From Paenibacillus peoriae (GTDB taxonomy: Bacteria > Bacillota > Bacilli > Paenibacillales > Paenibacillaceae), in assembly GCF_022531965.1 (NCBI RefSeq), contig NZ_CP092831.1, positions 4,473,001 through 4,537,000 on the forward strand: DNA of 64,000 nucleotides, given 5' to 3'. A program made the position numbers and the translations under genes. Within the stretch, counting starts at the first letter, position 1. The number at the start of each line of letters is the position of its first letter. The notes beneath the pieces are model-generated. The model had not been told where the DNA came from. It made no database searches and saw only the letters and a program-made list of their open reading frames with translations. Shown here one piece after another: positions 58,944-64,000 of this stretch.

Positions 58944-59381
58944 ATGGCAAACATTACTGAAGGGTATGCATTCCGTACGATGCAGACTAATGATTATGAT
59001 CAGGCCATTGAGCTGTGGAATGGCTTAGACGGATTGGGATTAAGCGAGGCCGACTCACCGGAGCGAATTGCACGCTTTTTACAGCGAAATGAAGGACTTA
59101 GCTTTGTCTGTGAGTACAACGGAAACATCATAGGCACGATTTTAGCGGGCCACGATAGTCGCAGGGGGTTTCTGTATCATCTGGGTGTAGCTGTAGCACA
59201 TCGTGGTCAAGGGATTGCGCCCAGATTGGTGGATAAAGCGTTATCTGCTTTGCTGAGAGAAGGCATTGATAAATGTCATCTGTTTGTGATGGAGCATAAC
59301 GCAGGGGGTCAACGCTTCTGGTCAGCTAACGGCTGGGAGAAACGGGATGGAATTTTACTATATTCTCGAGGGCTGGGATAG
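58944..59381 (+). CDS. GNAT-family N-acetyltransferase
   Basis: A 145-residue acetyltransferase. The acetyl-CoA loop is HLGVAVAHRGQGIAPRLVDKA, near residues 73-93, with the Q/R-x-x-G-x-G/A signature. The N-terminus (YAFRTMQTNDYDQAIELWN) is typical of the fold. ATG 58944 follows TTAGAGGAG. The substrate is unknown. Downstream, an 11-bp hairpin CCGGGTCTGAT/ATCAGACCCGG (59415-59455) without a clear T-run lies before the convergent SDR gene. Confidence 0.85.
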   Translation: MANITEGYAFRTMQTNDYDQAIELWNGLDGLGLSEADSPERIARFLQRNEGLSFVCEYNGNIIGTILAGHDSRRGFLYHLGVAVAHRGQGIAPRLVDKALSALLREGIDKCHLFVMEHNAGGQRFWSANGWEKRDGILLYSRGLG

Positions 59382-59524
59382 GATCTAAGCGCTTGATCTA
59401 TACAAATTGGAAGGCCGGGTCTGATTCGAGTCGAGCTATAAACGATCAGACCCGGTGCATAATACTCACAGCTTATTCATTGGCAAACCTAACATTTCAA
59501 GCTCAGACTACCTTCATACATAAA

Positions 59525-60316
59525 TTACAATCCATTTTGTGGACGCAGTGCACGTTCTACAATTCCCAGCGTGGATTGACGAGAGAAGAGCCGGGAAACC
59601 TGAGCTACCCAATAGTTTTGGCGACCGGAAATGATGTGACTACGCCCCTTTTCAAATGCTCTCAACGCGTTCTTCACAACGGTTTGGGGAGTTTCCCTAA
59701 TTCCAATTGACGCTTCACTTGCGCCAACAATATCAAAAAACGGCGTTTCTGTTGAGCCTGGACAAAGGGCCAGAACCTTAAGCCCCCGTTTCCGGTTTTC
59801 GGCCCATAGCGCTTCAGTAAAAGAAAGCACAAATGCTTTGGTTGCTCCATATACGGCCATATATGGATCGGGCTGAAATGCGGCTGTGGAAGAAACATTG
59901 ATGAGTCCCCCATCCCGCTTACGCAATAAATCAGGCATAAATGCATGTGTGATGTCGACTAAAGCAGCCACATTGAGCATCACTTCCTCATGCTGTCGTT
60001 CTCCTGAAACCTGCTCAAAGTATCCATAGGTGGCAAAACCCGCGTTGTTAATCAGGAGATCTACCTTTAGCTGTTGTTTTTGAACCTCCTGATGCAATGT
60101 CTGGGATGCTCCGGGTGTGGAAAGATCCAGCGCAATCACTGTTGCTTTTACGTTATATTTAGCTATGAGCTCCTTGGCCAGCGCTTCTAATTTGGTTTCA
60201 TTCCGAGCTACCAAAATGAGGTCACATTTCTTAGCTGCGAGCGAATAGGCAAATGCCTCGCCAATACCGGATGATGCCCCTGTGATCAGAGCTGTTTTGT
60301 TTGCGTACATAAACAT
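59525..60316 (-). CDS. Short-chain dehydrogenase/reductase
   Basis: A 263-residue classical SDR. TALITGASSGIGEAFA is the NAD(P)-binding loop, NNAGFATYG the structural motif, and SSTAAFQPDPYMAVYGATKAFV gives the catalytic Ser-Tyr-Lys. I start at ATG 60316 since GGAGG lies 8 bases before it; the frame opening at 60331 includes that site. The substrate cannot be told. The TetR-type gene lies 105 bases upstream on the same strand and may control it. Confidence 0.88.
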   Translation of the reverse strand: MFMYANKTALITGASSGIGEAFAYSLAAKKCDLILVARNETKLEALAKELIAKYNVKATVIALDLSTPGASQTLHQEVQKQQLKVDLLINNAGFATYGYFEQVSGERQHEEVMLNVAALVDITHAFMPDLLRKRDGGLINVSSTAAFQPDPYMAVYGATKAFVLSFTEALWAENRKRGLKVLALCPGSTETPFFDIVGASEASIGIRETPQTVVKNALRAFEKGRSHIISGRQNYWVAQVSRLFSRQSTLGIVERALRPQNGL

Positions 60317-60421
60317 GATGATAACCTCCATAGTATCGTTGTTTTATTTTAGAAACATTGTTACCACTACTCTATAATGAACTGAAGTCATCTACTATGA
60401 CGACCTCAGTACACTTCATTT

Positions 60422-61060
60422 TTACGATGGGGATGAGGATGTTTTAAATGCTACGAGCGTATTCTTCAGTGTAAATGCATACACCCCTTGAGCCATATCT
60501 ACATCTGAAAAATGACCTGCAAACTGAAGATGTATGACCCCATGTAAAGCAGACCAAAACATCCGGACAACCAGCAACGGATCATGCTCTTTCAATGCTC
60601 CCTGCTCCATAGCGTGTATGACGGTTTGCAGAATTCGTGACAGTGCCGTTGTGGTCCCCTCCAAGCTCTGTTCATCCGGCTTGAAATCAGACAATGCCCC
60701 GCCAAACATCATTTTATAATAGGCTGAATGGAGCTGTGCAAATTCCCAGTACGCCCAGCATAGAGCTTCCAGATCAGCGAGTACGCTTTCGGTAACAGGT
60801 ACTTGCTGGAAGGTTTCAGCCAATAGCCGACATCCATCCAGGTACATCTCATTGGCAAGACCATCCTTACTGCCAAAAATATTGTAAATGATCTTGGTGG
60901 AACAGCTTAATTTCTGCGCAACTCGCCGTACGGTCACAGCCTCAGGCCCTTCTTCCACAAGAAGGATGCATGCGGCATCGATGACATTTTTACGTAGCAA
61001 TTGCTGCTGCTGTTGCTTCACTTCCGAATAGGTTTTATAGGGAGGCGATGGCTCGGACAT
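60422..61060 (-). CDS. TetR-family transcriptional regulator
   Basis: A 212-residue repressor-like protein. The DNA-binding domain is LLRKNVIDAACILLVEEGPEAVTVRRVAQKLSCSTKIIYNIFGSKDGLANEMY. The C-terminal helical domain resembles the WHG/TetR_C_13-type pattern (CWAYWEFAQLHSAYYKMMFGG; MFWSALHGVIHL). ATG 61060 is chosen, with AAAGGAAG 11 bases before it; an in-frame GTG at 61072 touches that site. A perfect 16-bp palindrome at 61087-61102 directly upstream is the expected autoregulatory operator. Confidence 0.87.
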   Translation of the reverse strand: MSEPSPPYKTYSEVKQQQQQLLRKNVIDAACILLVEEGPEAVTVRRVAQKLSCSTKIIYNIFGSKDGLANEMYLDGCRLLAETFQQVPVTESVLADLEALCWAYWEFAQLHSAYYKMMFGGALSDFKPDEQSLEGTTTALSRILQTVIHAMEQGALKEHDPLLVVRMFWSALHGVIHLQFAGHFSDVDMAQGVYAFTLKNTLVAFKTSSSPS

Positions 61061-61086
61061 GATTGAATGCACTTCCTTTTGCTTGA

Positions 61087-61102
61087 GGATTTTGCAAAAT
61101 CC
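61087..61102. promoter_or_regulatory. Candidate TetR operator (perfect 16-bp palindrome)
   Basis: GGATTTTGCAAAATCC lies 27 bases upstream of the TetR start codon. A second copy with one mismatch lies at 63922-63937. The rest of 61103-61305 is AT-rich and shows nothing else I can name. Confidence 0.6.
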
Positions 61103-61305
61103 TGGCTTATTAAAAACTGTTGCTTGTTGCTACTATAATAAATTAAAGAACTACACAAGACTTTCGTGAAACGGTGTTTCCGTTAAGAATCATAGTATTC
61201 TAAGCCTGAGTATTTGTCAAATAAAAAAAGAAACACAATAAGTAGATACACTTACCGTGCTCTGGTTGATTGCTTAAAAATGAAGCTATGTTGGGTGTTT
61301 CACGA

Positions 61306-61941
61306 TCAGTAGGCAATACCTACCCGTGTACGGATAAATTCGTAACTCTTGCATTGCCAATAAGTAAAATCAGCCGTATCCGCGGTGGTAATTTGTGAGC
61401 CACCTTCAGGCAAAAAATCTTTTTCCACGCGATAAATACCTGTCCGCGCTCCGTCCGGTAGATAGGTTGGACATACGATTGTCCAGTCTAGTGCCGATTC
61501 ACGCAGCAATTCGTACACTCGCCGATGTTCCTGGGCCGCACGAGTGCTGCGTCGTCGGGTATCGTAGGACTCGTAACGATACAGGTCCGGTTCGGTCCGG
61601 CTTTGCAAAATTCCTGCCGTTCCTACCGTAATGAGCCGAGAAATGGACTGTTCCTGCATGAGCCGGATCAGCAGGGCTATATTAACGGATAAGGTAGTCG
61701 TTCCATCCGTATTCAGCGCACTGATCACAGTCGTCGCCCCACCCTTCAGCGCCTGTGCTACGTCCTCTCCATTAGTGGCATCGCCTTGTACGATTTGCAG
61801 CTGATTCCCATATCCAGGTATGTAATCCTCCAACTTGTCCGGTGAACGAACAAGGACCGTAACGGTATGACCGTCCGCTAACGCATAATCTAATATATAC
61901 CGTCCTACGCGTCCGGTAGCTCCCAGCAGCAGCAAATTCAT
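61306..61941 (-). CDS. NAD(P)-binding NmrA/atypical-SDR protein
   Basis: A 211-residue Rossmann-fold protein. NLLLLGATGRVGRYILDYAL is the dinucleotide loop, VTVLVRSPDKL and VISALNTDG follow, as in the atypical SDR-a5 or NmrA-like group. The catalytic Ser-Tyr-Lys set of classical SDRs is not evident, so it may be a sensor or an NAD(P)H:flavin-type enzyme. ATG 61941 has AGAGGAC in front; the longer open frame adds an unlikely 12-residue extension. Confidence 0.82.
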   Translation of the reverse strand: MNLLLLGATGRVGRYILDYALADGHTVTVLVRSPDKLEDYIPGYGNQLQIVQGDATNGEDVAQALKGGATTVISALNTDGTTTLSVNIALLIRLMQEQSISRLITVGTAGILQSRTEPDLYRYESYDTRRRSTRAAQEHRRVYELLRESALDWTIVCPTYLPDGARTGIYRVEKDFLPEGGSQITTADTADFTYWQCKSYEFIRTRVGIAY

Positions 61942-62016
61942 AAAGTCCTCTTTTCCGGCATGCATGCCGCTTGTCATGTTGTTTCGTTATGTCACTTGTT
62001 GGTCAACTTTCCGTGA

Positions 62017-63027
62017 CTATTGACGGCAAAAGGGATAGAAGCGCGTGATTGGGTTCGTCTCGCTCATAGAGGCCCGTTCACGGCGCACCAGCTCCACCAG
62101 ATGAGCCAGCGTCTCGGACATGGCAAACCTTAGCTGGTGAATACCCAGCTTGCCACCGAACATGGCAATGCACAGCTCATAGGCTGTGCTTCCCTCCGGT
62201 TGGATCAGCTGCTGAAATTTCTCCAGTCGTTCTTCATGATGTGCCAGCAACGCTTGCGTCCGCTCCCGAAAATAACCAAACGGATTGCGGTGCCCCGGAT
62301 ATGCCCACGCTACCTCCAGCTTACCTAGACGCTGCAAGCCGTCTACATAAGACTTCAACGGCTGGGCATCACTGCCCGGCAGCAGACTGATATTAGGAGA
62401 AATCTGCGGCAAAACTGCGTCACCGCAGAGGATAACACCGCTATTCGGGTCATATAAGGACATATGTCCGGGCGCATGCCCTCCCGTCTCGACGGGCAGC
62501 CAACTGCGTCCACCCCATTCCAGACGAGCGTCTATGCCGGTAGGAATAACGGTAATCTCAGGCTGTGGATTCACTTGCAAATAAGCCTGCCGCATATGTA
62601 ATTCCAAGGCCGGCACTTGCTCCAAAGGAAAACCATGCTGGACAAAAAAGCTGGGAAGCCTGTTCTCCATAGCGACCGTCGATTCTGGAGCGTCCCACAT
62701 CATCATCGCTTCCTTATGGCTTCGGGCTGACATATGTACACGAGCCTGACTTTGCTGCTGCATCCAGCCCGCCAATCCGTAATGATCGGGGTGATGATGA
62801 GTGACCACAATGTCCGAAATATCCCCAAAGGACATTCCCAGCTGGTGGAAGACATGCGCCCATTCTGCCTCGGTGTCCATATTGCGCGGCCCCGGGTCTA
62901 CAATTGTAAAACCGTGCTCTCCCTTGAGCACATAGCTATTCACCCAGCGCAGCGGAAAGGACATGGATATTTTGACCTGAAAGCCTCCGTCTATTCGCTC
63001 ACACGGTGTAAGCTCTGGCATTTTCAT
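62017..63027 (-). CDS. Metallo-beta-lactamase-fold hydrolase
   Basis: A 336-residue MBL-fold enzyme. VVTHHHPDHYGLAGW is the H-x-H-x-D-H metal motif, with later ligands in GGHAPGHMSLY (His) and LCGDAVLP (Asp) and the last His in YPGHRNPFG. The C-terminal helical part (about 250-336) is typical of glyoxalase II-like or flavodiiron-related family members in Firmicutes. I use ATG 63027, following GGCGGGTGG. It lies 22 bases after a methyltransferase gene, with which it is probably co-transcribed. The substrate is unknown. Confidence 0.87.
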   Translation of the reverse strand: MKMPELTPCERIDGGFQVKISMSFPLRWVNSYVLKGEHGFTIVDPGPRNMDTEAEWAHVFHQLGMSFGDISDIVVTHHHPDHYGLAGWMQQQSQARVHMSARSHKEAMMMWDAPESTVAMENRLPSFFVQHGFPLEQVPALELHMRQAYLQVNPQPEITVIPTGIDARLEWGGRSWLPVETGGHAPGHMSLYDPNSGVILCGDAVLPQISPNISLLPGSDAQPLKSYVDGLQRLGKLEVAWAYPGHRNPFGYFRERTQALLAHHEERLEKFQQLIQPEGSTAYELCIAMFGGKLGIHQLRFAMSETLAHLVELVRRERASMSETNPITRFYPFCRQ

Positions 63028-63049
63028 GGCTTCCACCCGCCTTTCTGTT

Positions 63050-63835
63050 TCAAGCCCGCACGCCGACAAAAATCATTCGAGGCGAAGCATCTTCAATATA
63101 TTGATCTTCATTATAGCTTCCGTGTACCTGCTCTACAGATAGTCCGGCTTGCTCTAGCAATCCACGAAACTTCTCATATGGATATAGCTTCACTCGTTCA
63201 TGATACACGCGCGCAGGTTCTCCCTCAGTAGGAGTCGTGCCCAGAGCAGAGGCTGCCTCAGTGCCCGTAACGGATGCAGCTGACCGAATCGCAATTTGCT
63301 TTTTCACAAATCCATCTTCAATGACCCGATGCTCCTCAATCCAATTCCCTTCATCCTCCCGCGACGAATGCGGTACCAAATGAGCGGCTACGTAAGCAGG
63401 GTTCAAATAATCTATGATAAAGCGTCCTCCCGGCTTCAACAGCCGATATATTTCCTTTAGCACTTTAAGCTGCTCCTCATCCTGTTCAAAATAACCAAAG
63501 GAGGTGAACAAATTCATCACCGCGTCATAGCTTTCATCCAGCGGCACCTCTCTCATATCCCCTTGATGCCAACTTACCCGTCCTTCGGAATCAGCTGCAC
63601 GAGCTTCTCTCAGCAGCACATTGGAAAGGTCCACACCTGTCACCTGATAACCTGCATCTGCGAGCGCAAGCGAATGACGTCCCATCCCACAACATAAATC
63701 CAATACGCTGGAGCCTTGCGGTAATTTAAGCCAGGAGATCATTTTTTGCACTTCCTGATAGGCTCCCTGAAAGTCGCGATGCTTGTATACCAATAAATAA
63801 TCTTCCCCAAAGCTTTGCTCGTACCATTCTGCCAT
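63050..63835 (-). CDS. Class I SAM-dependent methyltransferase
   Basis: A 261-residue methyltransferase. VLDLCCGMGRHSLALADAGYQVTGVDLS gives motif I and the acidic loop, WHQGDMREVPLDESYDAVMNLFTSFGYF motif II, and LLKPGGRFIIDYLNP motif III. ATG 63835 is chosen because GGAGGAG precedes it. The acceptor is unknown. It is first in a two-gene operon with the MBL-fold hydrolase. Confidence 0.88.
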   Translation of the reverse strand: MAEWYEQSFGEDYLLVYKHRDFQGAYQEVQKMISWLKLPQGSSVLDLCCGMGRHSLALADAGYQVTGVDLSNVLLREARAADSEGRVSWHQGDMREVPLDESYDAVMNLFTSFGYFEQDEEQLKVLKEIYRLLKPGGRFIIDYLNPAYVAAHLVPHSSREDEGNWIEEHRVIEDGFVKKQIAIRSAASVTGTEAASALGTTPTEGEPARVYHERVKLYPYEKFRGLLEQAGLSVEQVHGSYNEDQYIEDASPRMIFVGVRA

Positions 63836-63921
63836 ATCGTTTCTCCTCCATGAACTCATTTCGCTCTATTACATACTATATTAGCTTTTTCAAACTGGAA
63901 ACTCAAAAGCATTACGAATAA

Positions 63922-63937
63922 GGGTTTTGCAAAATCC
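63922..63937. promoter_or_regulatory. Second copy of the TTTTGCAAAA palindrome
   Basis: GGGTTTTGCAAAATCC matches the TetR-upstream palindrome 61087-61102 at 15 of 16 positions. It lies 87 bases upstream of the methyltransferase gene; a TACAAT at 63955-63960 on the plus strand suggests that a divergent gene begins beyond the window. Confidence 0.4.
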
Positions 63938-64000
63938 TGAATAAGGAAACATGTTACAATAACCGTATTTGAGCTTAAATATTCATAGGAACTTCATACC

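Noticed and set aside
59415..59455. Hairpin after the GNAT gene as a terminator
   Set aside because: The 11-bp stem is good but neither strand has a clear T-run; only mentioned in the neighbouring gene entry.

Overview
The window reads as a chromosome segment of an endospore-forming, low-to-mid GC Gram-positive of the Paenibacillus polymyxa group. This is inferred from strong AGGAGG-type ribosome binding sites, a GerM lipoprotein with rph and rdgB, a Spo0E-like phosphatase, LicT/RAT antitermination, several PTS and LacI modules for plant sugars, and an AimR/Rap-like receptor with its own peptide gene. No phage, rRNA operon or CRISPR array is visible.

Region 1 (1-20.3 kb) is carbohydrate uptake: the end of an exonuclease III gene, a decayed GH94-like phosphorylase, a GH1 beta-glucosidase divergent from a LacI regulator with three matching operators, glpFK, an N-acetylglucosamine-type PTS, a three-gene ABC sugar importer, an iron-type alcohol dehydrogenase, and an AGCS amino-acid symporter behind a tandem glycine riboswitch. 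A 6-phospho-beta-glucosidase and its divergent LacI regulator follow, then licT-bglP with two RAT/terminator leaders. Region 2 (20.4-24.1 kb) is accessory: a membrane thioredoxin, an ArsR regulator (apparently leaderless), an MFS exporter and an ISL3 transposase.

Region 3 (24.2-38.3 kb) is the most unusual block. It combines a ManC-type nucleotidyltransferase, a response regulator lacking its phospho-acceptor Asp, a 1475-residue GT-C-like membrane protein, an atypical sensor kinase, a small orphan protein and a canonical receiver protein, followed by GT2, GT4, a Wzx-like flippase and a GT2 with a receiver-like N-terminal domain. I read it as a surface glycopolymer locus with built-in signal transduction; the product is unknown.

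Region 4 (38.4-45.1 kb) holds NAD-malic enzyme plus an AEC malate permease, and a TPP-riboswitch operon tenA-thiM-thiD-thiE, with an antisense Spo0E-like gene overlapping the end of thiE. Region 5 (45.3-49.7 kb) holds an HTH-TPR receptor, an overlapping 40-residue secreted propeptide and a small membrane ORF (a candidate RRNPP quorum-sensing system), then a LacI regulator divergent from a GH4 6-phospho-beta-glucosidase.

Region 6 (49.7-52.2 kb) looks like a scar of an integrative element at tRNA-Arg(UCU): an AT-rich phzF-like gene, a decayed IS4-type transposase with terminal inverted repeats, an integrase C-terminal fragment, and a 12-bp copy of the tRNA 3' end at the other edge. Region 7 (52.3-64 kb) is housekeeping and miscellaneous: small membrane and hypothetical genes, asnB, gerM-(MITE)-rph-rdgB, a PgpA-like protein, a GNAT, an SDR with a TetR regulator, an NmrA-like protein, an MBL-fold hydrolase and a methyltransferase. 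Many genes in the feature list have starts moved to the codon best supported by a ribosome binding site.
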